Below are positions 25,395 to 34,274 of a stretch of DNA of 64,000 nt, piece after piece. The translations under genes and the position numbers were made by a program. This DNA is from Streptomyces sclerotialus. GTDB lineage: Bacteria; Actinomycetota; Actinomycetes; Streptomycetales; Streptomycetaceae. Under the pieces are notes generated by a model, which searched no databases, had not been told where the DNA came from, and saw only the letters and a program-made list of their open reading frames with translations. Location of the stretch: positions 112,636 to 176,635 of the forward strand of contig JODX01000012.1 in NCBI GenBank assembly GCA_000719105.1. Reading direction: 5' to 3'. Position 1 is the first letter of the stretch, and each line of letters begins with the position of its first letter.

Positions 25395-26105
25395 GCGGGC
25401 CGGACGGGTCTTCCGCGGGCCCGGCCGGCAGCCGGGCCCGCCGGGGCCGCCGGACGCGGAACCGCCGGGCCCGGCTGCCGGCCACGGAACCGGTCGTGTG
25501 AAAGGCGACGGTACGGCAGGCACCGCGCGCGCGACGCTGCTCCTCCTCGCTCTCGCCGCCCTCGTCGACCCGGCGGCCACGTCATCGCCAAGCCCCTGCT
25601 GATGCCGCTGCCCGCCGCCCACGTCCACGTGTGGTACCTGCTGCTCTTCGGCCGGCACGGGCCGTACGGTCACGACGGCATGCCACGCGCGCGTACGGCA
25701 CTGCTCGCGGGCGCGTACGGTACGGCCCTCGTCGTCACGGTCGCTCTGCTGTGGCCCGGCCTGCCCGCGGGGCTGCGCGTCCCCGTCGCCGGGTACAGCC
25801 TGCTGCTGACGGCCATGGCGTTCGGGGCCCTCCGGTTCGGGCCCGTGGCCGCCGTGGGCGGAGGGCTCTTCCTGCTGTCCGACGCGCTCATCGCGACCGA
25901 TGCCGCAGGGTGGCCGCAGCGTCCGCGCCCCGGTCTGTGGGCCACGCTCGCCTATCCGGCGGCGCAGTACCTGCTGGCCCGGGGCACGCTCCGGGCCCTC
26001 GCCTTCACCAGCGGATCGGCACCGGCAGTGCCGTCAGCAGCGCCGAAGCGGCGACGACCAGCCCCAGCACCGCCACCTCCGCGCGCGCGGGAGCGCAGGC
26101 GGTGA
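25391..26105 (+). pseudogene. Lysoplasmalogenase-like (YhhN/TMEM86) gene, frameshifted and shortened
   Basis: Starts at GTG 25391 overlapping the desaturase stop. The start frame stops at 25499. ARATLLLLALAALVDPA continues in the second frame, then GHVIAKPLLMPLPAAHV in the third, which reads on as VWYLLLFGRHGPYG to the end. The segment between PLPAAHV and the LLLFGRHG strand, which normally holds one or two membrane helices with a conserved Gly/Asp-rich loop, is absent. Intact relatives are about 220-residue eight-helix proteins hydrolysing the vinyl-ether bond of lysoplasmalogens. At least two frameshifts plus one deletion make it nonfunctional. The 3' end overlaps the CopD gene on the other strand. 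Confidence 0.75.
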
Positions 26106-27063
26106 GCGGATCGCTCGCCCGGCTCAGCCGCACGCGGGCGACCAGCGCGAGGACGGCGACGACCACCACCAGGAGCACCTTGGCGAGCAGCGCGCGCCCG
26201 TACGCGGTCGCCGTCAGCTGCTCCAGCACCGTCTCCGGGGGCATCCGGCGCAGTGTGCTGCACAGCCCGGTCGCGGTGAGGGCGGCCAGGAGAACGGCCG
26301 CCACGCGCGCGTAGAGCCCCAGCAGCGCGGCGCCCGTCGCCGTGAGGTCGAGCGGCCCGTCCGCGCGCGTGCGGTGCCAGTGGCGCAGGGTCCGCAGGAC
26401 GTGCAGCAGTCCGCCCACCCACAGGGAGGCGCACACGACGTGTACCAGGGTGAGCCCGCTGCCGATCAGCGGGCTGTGCTCCGTCGTGGGATGTGCCCGC
26501 AGCGCCTCGGCGACGGCGATCGCGGCCAGCGGCCACACCTGTGTGCCCGGGCGGCGGGAGAGGGCGCACAGGCCCATCGCGGCGAAGGCGTTGACCTCCA
26601 GGAGAGCGAGCTTGCCGTCCCGGGTCGCGTACAGGCCGCCCACATCGATGTCGCCGGCGCCGGACGGCATCAGGTTCCCGGTGGCCACGACCGAGGCGAG
26701 CCCCAGTGCGGCGAGGAAGCCGGCGGCGGCCGCGTACGGGGCCCAGCTGCGCGGCATCCGCTCCGGTGCGCCCGGTACCCGGCGCAGCAGCCGGGCAACG
26801 AACAGCTCGCCCGCGGGGACGCACAGGGCGGCGAACAGGACGGTGCGCAGCACGCCTATGCCGGCGGCGCCCGGGGCCGCCGCCTCTCCCGTGCCGTCCA
26901 GCGCGGCACGCGGCCCGAGCAGGGGTATCAGAGCGGCGACGGCCACCAGGACGAGCACGGCGACGGCGCGCGCGACGCCGTCCGCCCCGTTCTCCCGGCT
27001 GTTCTCCCGGGGAACGCTCTCGTCACCCTCACTCTTGTCGGTTGTCGGTCTTATCAAGCTCAC
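26005..27063 (-). CDS. CopD-domain copper resistance membrane protein
   Basis: 352 residues from GTG 27063 (a GTG a few codons in, at VPRENSREN, is possible). About eight to nine membrane helices. The first helix AVAVLVLVAVAALIPLLGPRAAL is followed by about 90 residues, then the family segment LVHVVCASLWVGGLLHVLRTL with the conserved His and Gly of CopD, and later LLAKVLLVVVVAVLALVARVRLSR, which is the CopD C-terminal helix. CopD proteins move copper across the inner membrane, often with CopC/YcnJ; no CopC is adjacent. It appears intact although both neighbours are degraded. Its 3' 101 bases overlap the lysoplasmalogenase remnant. Confidence 0.85.
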   Translation of the reverse strand: MSLIRPTTDKSEGDESVPRENSRENGADGVARAVAVLVLVAVAALIPLLGPRAALDGTGEAAAPGAAGIGVLRTVLFAALCVPAGELFVARLLRRVPGAPERMPRSWAPYAAAAGFLAALGLASVVATGNLMPSGAGDIDVGGLYATRDGKLALLEVNAFAAMGLCALSRRPGTQVWPLAAIAVAEALRAHPTTEHSPLIGSGLTLVHVVCASLWVGGLLHVLRTLRHWHRTRADGPLDLTATGAALLGLYARVAAVLLAALTATGLCSTLRRMPPETVLEQLTATAYGRALLAKVLLVVVVAVLALVARVRLSRASDPLTACAPARAEVAVLGLVVAASALLTALPVPIRW

Positions 27064-27174
27064 CCCAGCACTTCACCAGTCGCCACAGAACCGGGCAAGT
27101 CCAGGAAAACGACTGGCCGTACGGCCTCCCGTCCATGGACCGCCCATGGATACGGACCGGGCCGCCGGCGCGCC

Positions 27175-28558
27175 TCAGATCCAGCGCGCCTCGTCCGTGC
27201 CCCGGACCCCGGGCGGCCGTGACCAGTCGGCCGGGCCACCCGCGAAGGACACCGGTGGCAGCGCGTACCGCAGCCGCCCCAGCGGGCTGCCGGTCGTGGC
27301 CGGCCACGGATCGGGCCGGTCGTACGCGGCGCCGGACAGCTCGTCACCGCCCACGACGCCGGAACGCTCGTCACCGCCCACGGAACCGCCGGTCAACCAT
27401 GCCGCCGTCCCGGCCGGCGCCGGCCGCACGAGCCGGGTGCCGCCCTCCTCCAGCCGCTCGGTGAGGCAGCGCAGCACGGCCGCGGCCAGCAGATAGCCCG
27501 TGCCGTGGTCCAGGGCCTGGGCGGGGAGCGTGCCCGGCTGTCCGGGTGAGCCCTCGGTGGCCGCGATTCCGGTGGCGGCCTGCACGAGGCTGTCGAAGCC
27601 GCGCCGTCCGGCCCACGGCCCGTCCGTGCCCCACGCGGACAGCTGGGGCACCACGAGTCCGGGCCTGCGTTCCGCCGGCGCCTCGGGGGGAGCCCGAACC
27701 GGTCCAGGGCACCGGGCCGGTAGCCGGTGACCACGACGTCGGCCCCGGCGAGCAGTTCCTCGAACGTACGGCGGCCGGTGCGGTCGCCCAGGTCCAGCGT
27801 GGCCGACCGCTTCCCGAAGCCCGTGTCGGCGTGCCGGCCGGGCAGTTCGGGCATCCCGGGCGCGTCCACCCGCAGCACGTCCGCGCCCAGCAGGACGAGG
27901 GTCCGGGTGGCGACGGGACCCGCGACGACCCGGGTCGGGTCAAGGCCGCGTACGCCGGCCGCGGGCAGCCCCGCGTTCCCCGTGAGCCGCCGTCCCGGCC
28001 CCGCCCCGACGACCTCGCGCCGCAGCAGTGGCCCCGCGGCGGCCGCCCCTGCGGGTGCCCGGCCCACTCCTGGGGCGTGCGCACCGCGACCGCGAGCCCT
28101 CCGGCGGCGTACACCGTCTCCTCGGTCTCCACCGCCGATCGCTCGGCGAGACATCTGCCGAGGTCCTCGGCCGACGCGTCCGGGCCGAGCCCGAGTGCCC
28201 GGAGCGGCCGTGCCCGGTGGGTAGTTCGCATGCGTCCGCACCCGGCCGTCCGCCGTCGGCCAGCACCGCGACAGCGGTGCGAAGGGGGCCGTCCGCCGCC
28301 CGTCGACCGTCAGGTGCCGTTCGCTGACGAAGGCCGTGCGACCGCCCCGTCGTCGACCCGTGCCTCCGGTACGTCGGCCTGCCCGGCCCGCCGCGCCCCC
28401 GGTTCTGCGGCGGCCGGCGCGCACGCCGACACACAGGCCCGTGCCGGCTCCCGCACCGGCAGCACCGCGGGCAGCGCCCCGTCCCGCGCGACGACCGAGA
28501 CCCGTGGGAGCAGCCCCGGGCCGCCGCCCAGCGCCTCCCACACGTATTCCGTACTCAC
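27175..28558 (-). pseudogene. CaiB/BaiF CoA-transferase family, multiply frameshifted
   Basis: Fragments in three frames read in order as one CaiB/BaiF protein. STEYVWEALGGGPGLLPRVSV (start near 28558), then SERHLTVDGRRTAPFAPLSR, then LRALGLGPDASAEDLGRCLA and VRTPQEWAGHPQGR, then VRGLDPTRVVAGPVATRTLV with LLGADVLRVDAPGMPELPG and FEELLAGADVVVTGYRPGAL, finally WGTDGPWAGRRGFDSLVQAA, ATEGSPGQPG and the end VSFAGGPADWSRPPG. At least three frame changes occur around 28230, 28050 and 27660. The catalytic-Asp region is intact in sequence but not in one frame. Would have moved CoA between acyl groups; now a pseudogene. Upstream is a perfect 14-bp palindrome. Confidence 0.82.
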
Positions 28559-28606
28559 CGCAGCCAATGGATGCCCTATGCAGCCATGGCTGCGGTGCGC
28601 AAGGGA

Positions 28607-28638
28607 AGGGGCCGGGCGGTGTGCACCGCCCGGCCCCT
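28607..28638. terminator. 15-bp perfect hairpin terminator of the protease gene
   Basis: AGGGGCCGGGCGGTG pairs perfectly with CACCGCCCGGCCCCT across TG, 21 bases past the S8 protease stop (minus strand). It likely also shields the CaiB remnant. Confidence 0.7.
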
Positions 28639-28658
28639 CGACATGTCCCGCGTTCCGC

Positions 28659-30197
28659 CTACTTCACGGCCTTGAGCGCGTTGACGATGCCGTAGCCGTA
28701 GAAGCCGTTCACGCGCTTCCCGCCCTCGCACACCGCGTCCTGGGTGCCGTCGCCGTCCTGGTCGTACGACGCGGGGCAGCCCGGGTTGTCGGCCTGGGCC
28801 TTCAGCAGTGCCTGGAGCGCGGCGCCGTTCGCCCACGGGTGCTCGGACTTCAGCAGCGCGGCCACACCCGCGGCGTGCGGCGACGCCATCGAGGTGCCCT
28901 GCAGGTACGCGTACCCGTTGTTCGGCATCGTGGACAGGATGCGGCCGTTCTTCGACGGGGTGTCCGGGATCTGGTAGCGCCCGTCACCGCCCGGCGCCGC
29001 GATGTCGACGACGCCGTTGCCGTACGTGGAGTAGTAGGACTTCTCCTTGTCCACGCCCGTCGCGCTGACCGTGACGATGCCCGGGAGCTGGGTGGGCACG
29101 TCGAAGCACTCGCTCGGGTCGATGGTGCGGTCGACCGGCGTGGTGTCGTTCGGGCTGGAGTCGTCGAGGATCTCGTCCGCGGCCAGGTCGTGGTTGGAGT
29201 TGCCGGCCGACGCCAGGTGCAGCAGGCCCTTCTTCTGGCCGTAGAGCTGGGCCCGGTTCACCGCGTCGACGATGGCCCGCTGGTCGGGGTCGTCCATGCA
29301 GTTGTAGAGCCACGGGTCGACGTAGTAGCTGTTGTTCGTGATCTCCACGCCGTGGTCGGCGGCGAACATGAACGCGCAGACGACGTTCTCCGGGTAGAAC
29401 AGCCCGTTGTCCGGGTCGCTCACCTTGATGCTGGAGACCTGCACGCCCGGGGCGACACCGGCCACGCCGACGCCGTTGCGGGCCGCGGCGATCTCACCGG
29501 CCACGTGCGTGCCGTGGTAGTCGTCCGCGGTGTACGGACGCCAGGCGCCCTCGCTGGTGTCCGCGACGCCGCCGACGCAGTTGGCCGACTGGGCGGCGGA
29601 GAAGTTCGGGGCGAGGTCCGGGTGGGTGTCGTCGACGCCGGTGTCGATGACGGCGACGGTGACCTTCTTGCTGCCCGGGTTGATCTTCGCGGCCTGGTCG
29701 GCGCCGATCGCCCGCAGGTCCCACTGGTCGGCCTCGAGCGGCTCGCTCTCGGGCGTCTGCGCCGAGGCGGCCTCGACCTTCTCGGCCTCCGCGGCCGTCA
29801 GGTAGTCCGCGGTGCCCTGGTCCGTCGTCCCGGCGGCGACCAGCGGTGCGGTCCGGGTGGCGCCCGCGGACTGTACGCCGCGTGCCGTGCGGATCTGCGG
29901 GCCGAAGTCCGGGTTCGCCGAGTGGACGACGATCACGCCGATCTTGTCGTACGTGGTGACGACGGTGCCGCCGGCCTTGGCTATCGCCTTTTTCACCGAG
30001 GCGATGGTGTGCTTGTCCGTCTTGGTGTTGACGACGTACGCGAGCTCCGAGCCGTCCGCGGCCGCCGCGGTGGACGAGGCGGCCGGGGCCGCCGGCGCGG
30101 CCGAGGCGACGCCCGGCAGGAAGCCGAGCGAGGCGGTCAGCGAGAGCACGACCGGCACGGCCAGGGCGAGACGGCGTCTGGAGGGCAGCTGAGCCAT
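28659..30197 (-). CDS. Secreted subtilisin-like serine protease (S8, with I9 propeptide)
   Basis: 512 residues. Signal peptide (SRRRLALAVPVVLSLTASLG, cut near ASA), propeptide/inhibitor I9 domain (YVVNTKTDKHTIASVKKAIA to VIVVHSANPDFGP), then the S8 domain: Asp in VTVAVIDTGVDDTHPDL, His in YHGTHVAGEIAA, oxyanion Asn in SAGNSNHDLA, Ser in GTSMASPHAAGVAALL. All triad residues are present. C-terminus GFYGYGIVNALKAVK is family-typical. An extracellular protease that is self-processed. Strong hairpin after the stop; the 5' region 30198-30584 is shared with the DUF485 gene. Confidence 0.92.
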   Translation of the reverse strand: MAQLPSRRRLALAVPVVLSLTASLGFLPGVASAAPAAPAASSTAAAADGSELAYVVNTKTDKHTIASVKKAIAKAGGTVVTTYDKIGVIVVHSANPDFGPQIRTARGVQSAGATRTAPLVAAGTTDQGTADYLTAAEAEKVEAASAQTPESEPLEADQWDLRAIGADQAAKINPGSKKVTVAVIDTGVDDTHPDLAPNFSAAQSANCVGGVADTSEGAWRPYTADDYHGTHVAGEIAAARNGVGVAGVAPGVQVSSIKVSDPDNGLFYPENVVCAFMFAADHGVEITNNSYYVDPWLYNCMDDPDQRAIVDAVNRAQLYGQKKGLLHLASAGNSNHDLAADEILDDSSPNDTTPVDRTIDPSECFDVPTQLPGIVTVSATGVDKEKSYYSTYGNGVVDIAAPGGDGRYQIPDTPSKNGRILSTMPNNGYAYLQGTSMASPHAAGVAALLKSEHPWANGAALQALLKAQADNPGCPASYDQDGDGTQDAVCEGGKRVNGFYGYGIVNALKAVK

Positions 30198-30503
30198 GGG
30201 TTCTCCACATCATCCGGGACGAGCACCCGCGGCGGCACAGCGATCGGCCGGGCAGGTACATGACGGGGTGGTCAGGCCGAAGCTATCCCCGGTCCTCCCC
30301 GGCCAGCAATGATTTGCGGGCAGGAGGGCCGAAGAATAGGGAGACCCCTCACTCCTACCCGTACGGGACCACCCGGGTGACCACTCGCGCGACGGCTCTC
30401 GAAACAAACGTGGCGCGATTGAACCGGCTCCCGCGCCGGGCCGTGACGTTGAGCAAGGGACCCGAGCGCCGGCAAGCCCCTGTCGGATGGAGCCCCGGGC
30501 ACC

Positions 30504-30538
30504 TACCATCGCGACCCGGCGCACGTGATCCAGATCAC
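30504..30538 (+). promoter_or_regulatory. Candidate promoter and Crp-like palindrome upstream of DUF485-actP
   Basis: TACCAT (30504-30509) is a plausible -10 with a weak TGTCGG 17 bases upstream. GTGATCCAGATCAC (30525-30538) is a symmetric GTGA-N6-TCAC site, which fits Crp-type boxes. It lies between the -10 and the start codon, where a bound regulator would more likely block than activate. Confidence 0.35.
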
Positions 30539-30584
30539 CGTGAGGTGTTGAGCCGTCATGTCCGTACCCGAACGAGGAGACTCC

Positions 30585-30941
30585 GTGGCAACCGACGCAC
30601 CGCCCCCTTCGAAGGCCGAGCACCGGCTTCCTCCCACGGAGGAGTTCGTCCGGGTCCAGGAGAGCGCGGAATTCGGTGAACTGCGCCGCTCCTACCGCTC
30701 CTTCGCTTTCCCGCTGACCGTCGCCTTCATCGCCTGGTACCTGCTGTACGTCCTGCTCTCCAACTTCGCGGGCGGCTTCATGGGCACCAAGCTCTTCGGC
30801 AACATCAACGTCGCCCTCGTGCTCGGTCTCGCCCAGTTCCTCACCACGTTCCTGATCGCCTGGTGGTACTCGCGGCACGCCGCGACCAAGCTCGACCCCA
30901 AGGCGGAGGCCATCAAGTCCCGGATGGAGAACGGCGCATGA
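30585..30941 (+). CDS. DUF485 domain-containing small membrane protein
   Basis: 118 residues from GTG 30585 (GAGGAG six bases upstream); ATG 30558 is a longer option. DUF485 signature: SAEFGELRRSYRSFAFPLTV, then FIAWYLLYVLLSNFAGGFMG and VALVLGLAQFLTTFLIAWWY, two helices with the conserved YSRHAATKLDP tail. DUF485 proteins are always found just before ActP/acetate symporters and probably assist them; the function is not known in detail. ATGA overlap with the next gene (30938). Confidence 0.92.
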   Translation: MATDAPPPSKAEHRLPPTEEFVRVQESAEFGELRRSYRSFAFPLTVAFIAWYLLYVLLSNFAGGFMGTKLFGNINVALVLGLAQFLTTFLIAWWYSRHAATKLDPKAEAIKSRMENGA

Positions 30942-32572
30942 GTTCCGTGCAGCACGTACAGCAGACCTTCCTCGCCGCGAACGAGGCCAGCGAGCACCGG
31001 ACGCTGATCATCTCGCTGTTCGCGGCGTTCGTCCTCGCGACCCTTGCCATCACCATCTGGGCGGGCCGGCAGACCAAGGACGAGGCGGACTTCTACGCGG
31101 GCGGCCGCCAGTTCAGCGCCTTCCAGAACGGACTCGCGGTCTCCGGCGACTACATGTCGGCCGCGTCGTTCCTCGGCATCGCGGGCGCCATCGCCATCTT
31201 CGGCTACGACGGCTTCCTCTACTCGATCGGCTTCCTCGTCGCCTGGCTGGTGGCCCTGCTCCTGGTGGCCGAGCCGCTCAGGAACTCCGGCCGTTACACC
31301 ATGGGCGACGTCCTCGCGTACCGCATGCGCCAGCGCCCCGTGCGCACCGCGGCCGGCACCTCCACGATCGTCGTCTCGATCTTCTACCTGCTGGCCCAGA
31401 TGGCGGGCGCGGGCGTTCTCGTCTCGCTGCTGCTCGGCATCACCTCCGACGCGGGCAAGATCCTCATCGTCGCCCTCGTCGGCGTCCTGATGATCGTCTA
31501 CGTCTCCATCGGCGGCATGAAGGGCACCACCTGGGTGCAGATGGTCAAGGCCGTGCTGCTCATCGGCGGCACCCTGCTGATCACTTTCCTGGTGCTGCTG
31601 AAGTTCGACTTCAACATCTCCGACCTGCTCGGCACCGCCGCCGAGAACAGCGGCAAGGGCGCGGCCTTCCTGGAGCCCGGCCTCCAGTACGGCGCCACCG
31701 CCACCTCCAAGATCGACTTCATCTCCCTCGGCATCGCCCTGGTCCTCGGCACCGCCGGTCTGCCGCACATCCTGATCCGCTTCTACACGGTGCCCACGGC
31801 CAAGGCCGCCCGGAAGTCCGTGAACTGGGCCATCGGCATCATCGGCGCCTTCTACCTGATGACCATCGCGCTCGGCTTCGGCGCCGCCGCCCTGATCTCC
31901 CAGGACGAGATCATCGAGTCCAACCCGTCCGGCAACACGGCGGCCCCGCTGCTCGCCCTGCACCTCGGCGGCGTCGACTCGGCGTGGGGCGCGGCCCTGC
32001 TCGCCACCATCTCGGCGGTGGCCTTCGCGACGATCCTCGCCGTCGTCGCCGGCCTGACCCTCGCCTCGTCCTCGTCCTTCGCGCACGACATCTACGCCAA
32101 CGTCATCCGCAAGGGGCAGGCCACCGGCGCAGAGGAGGTCCGCGCGGCCCGCTGGGCGACCGTGTTCATCGGCATCGTCTCCATCGCGCTGGGCGCCCTC
32201 GCCCGCGACCTCAACGTGGCCGGCCTGGTCGCGCTGGCCTTCGCGGTCGCCGCCTCCGCCAACCTGCCGACCATCCTCTACAGCCTGTTCTGGAAGCGGT
32301 TCACCACCCAGGGCGCGCTGTGGTCGATCTACGGCGGCCTGATCGTGGCGGTCGGCCTGGTGCTCTTCTCGCCGGTCGTCTCGGGCGACCCCAAGGCGAT
32401 GTTCCCCGGCGTCGACTTCGCCTGGTTCCCGCTGAAGAACCCGGGCATCATCTCCATCCCGTTCGGCTTCCTGATGGGCTGGCTCGGCACGATCCTGTCC
32501 AAGGAGGAACCGGACTCCGGCAAGTACGCCGAGCTGGAGGTGCGCTCGCTCACGGGCACCGGCGCCCACTGA
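30938..32572 (+). CDS. actP: Cation/acetate symporter, solute:sodium symporter family
   Basis: 544 residues from ATG 30938 (overlaps the previous stop by ATGA). About 13 membrane segments. SSS motifs: DEADFYAGGRQFSAFQNGLAV with SGDYMSAASFLGIAGAIAIF, then GTAGLPHILIRFYTV, TILAVVAGLTLASSSSFAHD (Na-site Ser/Thr). This matches ActP-type acetate permeases that import acetate with Na+ or H+. The pair DUF485-actP is standard in Streptomyces. An inverted-repeat element follows its stop. Confidence 0.92.
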   Translation: MSSVQHVQQTFLAANEASEHRTLIISLFAAFVLATLAITIWAGRQTKDEADFYAGGRQFSAFQNGLAVSGDYMSAASFLGIAGAIAIFGYDGFLYSIGFLVAWLVALLLVAEPLRNSGRYTMGDVLAYRMRQRPVRTAAGTSTIVVSIFYLLAQMAGAGVLVSLLLGITSDAGKILIVALVGVLMIVYVSIGGMKGTTWVQMVKAVLLIGGTLLITFLVLLKFDFNISDLLGTAAENSGKGAAFLEPGLQYGATATSKIDFISLGIALVLGTAGLPHILIRFYTVPTAKAARKSVNWAIGIIGAFYLMTIALGFGAAALISQDEIIESNPSGNTAAPLLALHLGGVDSAWGAALLATISAVAFATILAVVAGLTLASSSSFAHDIYANVIRKGQATGAEEVRAARWATVFIGIVSIALGALARDLNVAGLVALAFAVAASANLPTILYSLFWKRFTTQGALWSIYGGLIVAVGLVLFSPVVSGDPKAMFPGVDFAWFPLKNPGIISIPFGFLMGWLGTILSKEEPDSGKYAELEVRSLTGTGAH

Positions 32573-32599
32573 TCACAGGCGTCCGCCGCTCCCTGCCCA

Positions 32600-32663
32600 A
32601 CGGCCGTGTCGCAGGCCCTCGTACGCCGCCGTACGGCGCTGTACGTCCCTACGACACGGCCGT
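32600..32663. terminator. Long-range 12-bp inverted repeat with inner hairpin
   Basis: ACGGCCGTGTCG (32600-32611) pairs perfectly with CGACACGGCCGT (32652-32663). The 40-base interior can fold a small GTACGCCG/CGGCG-type hairpin. Located after actP and 99 bases before moaA: terminator of actP or a leader structure of moaA. Regulatory function is not established. Confidence 0.5.
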
Positions 32664-32761
32664 GCGCGTCTCGTGGGATCGGGCCGCTGGTGTTGTCGGT
32701 GCCGTCACGTAGGCTCGCAGGTGCCGGAGGATTCTTGATCCGCTCCGAGGGAGGGGCCGAC

Positions 32762-33751
32762 GTGCTCATCGACACCTATGGCCGGGTGGCCACCGACCTG
32801 AGGGTCTCGCTGACCGACCGGTGCAATCTGCGCTGTACGTACTGCATGCCTGAGGAGGGCCTGCAGTGGCTGGCCAAGCCCGATCTGCTCACCGACGACG
32901 AGATCGTCCGCCTGATCGGCATCGCGGTGACCTCCCTCGGCATCGAGGAGGTCCGCTTCACCGGCGGCGAGCCCCTGCTCCGCCCCGGTCTGGTGGGCAT
33001 CGTGGAGCGGGTCGCCGCCCTGGAGCCGCGCCCCAGGATGTCGCTCACCACCAACGGCATCGGCCTGAAGCGCACGGCGACGGCCCTGAAGGCGGCGGGC
33101 CTGGACCGGGTGAACGTCTCGCTGGACACCCTGCGCCCCGACGTCTTCAAGACCCTCACCCGCCGGGACCGCCACAAGGACGTACTGGAAGGACTGGAGG
33201 CCGCCCGTGACGCCGGCCTGACCCCTGTCAAGGTCAACTCCGTGCTGCTGCCGGACCTCAACGCCGACGAGGCCCCGGACCTGCTCGCCTGGGCCGTCGA
33301 GCACGGCTACGAACTGCGCTTCATCGAGCAGATGCCGCTGGACGCCCAGCACGGCTGGAAGCGCGAGGGCATGGTCACCGCCGGGGACATCCTCGCCTCG
33401 TTGCGCACTCGCTTCGCACTCACCGAGGAGGACGCCGGCGAGCGCGGCTCCGCCCCGGCCGAGCGCTGGCTCGTGGACGGCGGCCCGCACCGTGTCGGGG
33501 TGATCGCCTCGGTCACCCGCCCGTTCTGCGCGGCCTGCGACCGTACGCGGCTCACGGCCGACGGACAGATACGGACCTGCCTGTTCGCCCGCGAGGAGAC
33601 CGATCTGCGCGCCGCCCTGCGCTCCGGAGCCCCGGACGAGGAGATCGCCCGCATCTGGCGCCTGGCCATGTGGGGGAAGAAGGCGGGCTCGGGCCTGGAC
33701 GACCCGTCGTTCCTGCAGCCGGACCGGCCCATGTCGTCGATCGGCGGCTGA
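32762..33751 (+). CDS. moaA: GTP 3',8-cyclase (molybdenum cofactor biosynthesis)
   Basis: 329 residues from GTG 32762 (GAGGGAGGGG upstream). Radical-SAM cluster CNLRCTYC (Cys21, 25, 28); GGEPLLRPGL for SAM; second 4Fe-4S in FCAACDRTRLTADGQIRTC (three Cys). It ends in SSIGG, the essential Gly-Gly tail. It forms 3',8-cH2GTP, the first step in molybdopterin synthesis, with MoaC. No other moa genes are close; Streptomyces often have two moaA paralogues. Confidence 0.95.
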   Translation: MLIDTYGRVATDLRVSLTDRCNLRCTYCMPEEGLQWLAKPDLLTDDEIVRLIGIAVTSLGIEEVRFTGGEPLLRPGLVGIVERVAALEPRPRMSLTTNGIGLKRTATALKAAGLDRVNVSLDTLRPDVFKTLTRRDRHKDVLEGLEAARDAGLTPVKVNSVLLPDLNADEAPDLLAWAVEHGYELRFIEQMPLDAQHGWKREGMVTAGDILASLRTRFALTEEDAGERGSAPAERWLVDGGPHRVGVIASVTRPFCAACDRTRLTADGQIRTCLFAREETDLRAALRSGAPDEEIARIWRLAMWGKKAGSGLDDPSFLQPDRPMSSIGG

Positions 33752-33792
33752 GAGCCTGTGTCATGTCCCGGCCGCGCGCGGTCCTCGCCGGG

Positions 33793-34041
33793 CTACGCGC
33801 GGTCCTCCTCGGGGGCCTGCCACTCGGCCAGCCTCACGACGTCCTTCAGGAACCCCCGTACGCCCAGGAACTGCGACAGGTGCTCGCGGTGCTCCTCGCA
33901 GGCGAGCCAGGTCTTGCGGCGCTCCGGCGTGTGCAGCTTCGGGTTGTTCCACGCGAGCACCCACACGGCGTCGGCGCGGCAGCCCTTCGCGGAGCAGACG
34001 GGGGAGGACGGGTCGGAGCCGGGGACGTTCAGCAGGTTCAC
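33793..34041 (-). CDS. Small cysteine-containing conserved protein
   Basis: 82 residues from GTG 34041. It contains PVCSAKGCRADAVWVLAWNN and a C-terminal half TWLACEEHREHLSQFLGVRGF. The CxxxxC and C-x2-H-x2-H pattern suggests one zinc site. The gene is widespread and short in Streptomyces; some databases call it an acetone carboxylase-related protein, which I do not consider supported. Convergent with moaA (41 bases between stops). Confidence 0.75.
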   Translation of the reverse strand: MNLLNVPGSDPSSPVCSAKGCRADAVWVLAWNNPKLHTPERRKTWLACEEHREHLSQFLGVRGFLKDVVRLAEWQAPEEDRA

Positions 34042-34091
34042 GCCTCGACCCTAACGCGCGCGGAACCGGACGATTCCCGCCGGGAAAAGGC

Positions 34092-34127
34092 GACGCCGAG
34101 CAGCCACGGGGGGAGCTGCCCGGCGTC
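34092..34127. terminator. Imperfect hairpin terminator
   Basis: GACGCCGagCAGC (34092-34104) pairs with GCTGccCGGCGTC (34115-34127), loop CACGGGGGGA. It sits upstream of the small Cys protein and downstream of DUF3099 (both minus strand). The rest of 34042-34274 shows nothing else. Confidence 0.45.
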
Positions 34128-34274
34128 GGTCTTGTCGCTCCGACGGGGGATGCGGAGCGCGTACGAAGTATGTCACGCGGAACCCGCTGCCCGGGACCGG
34201 AACAGCATGATTGATCTGAGCTTTTCCTGAGGTCGGTGCGCGACGGGATTCCGTTTCCACCGGAATGTTTGAGG

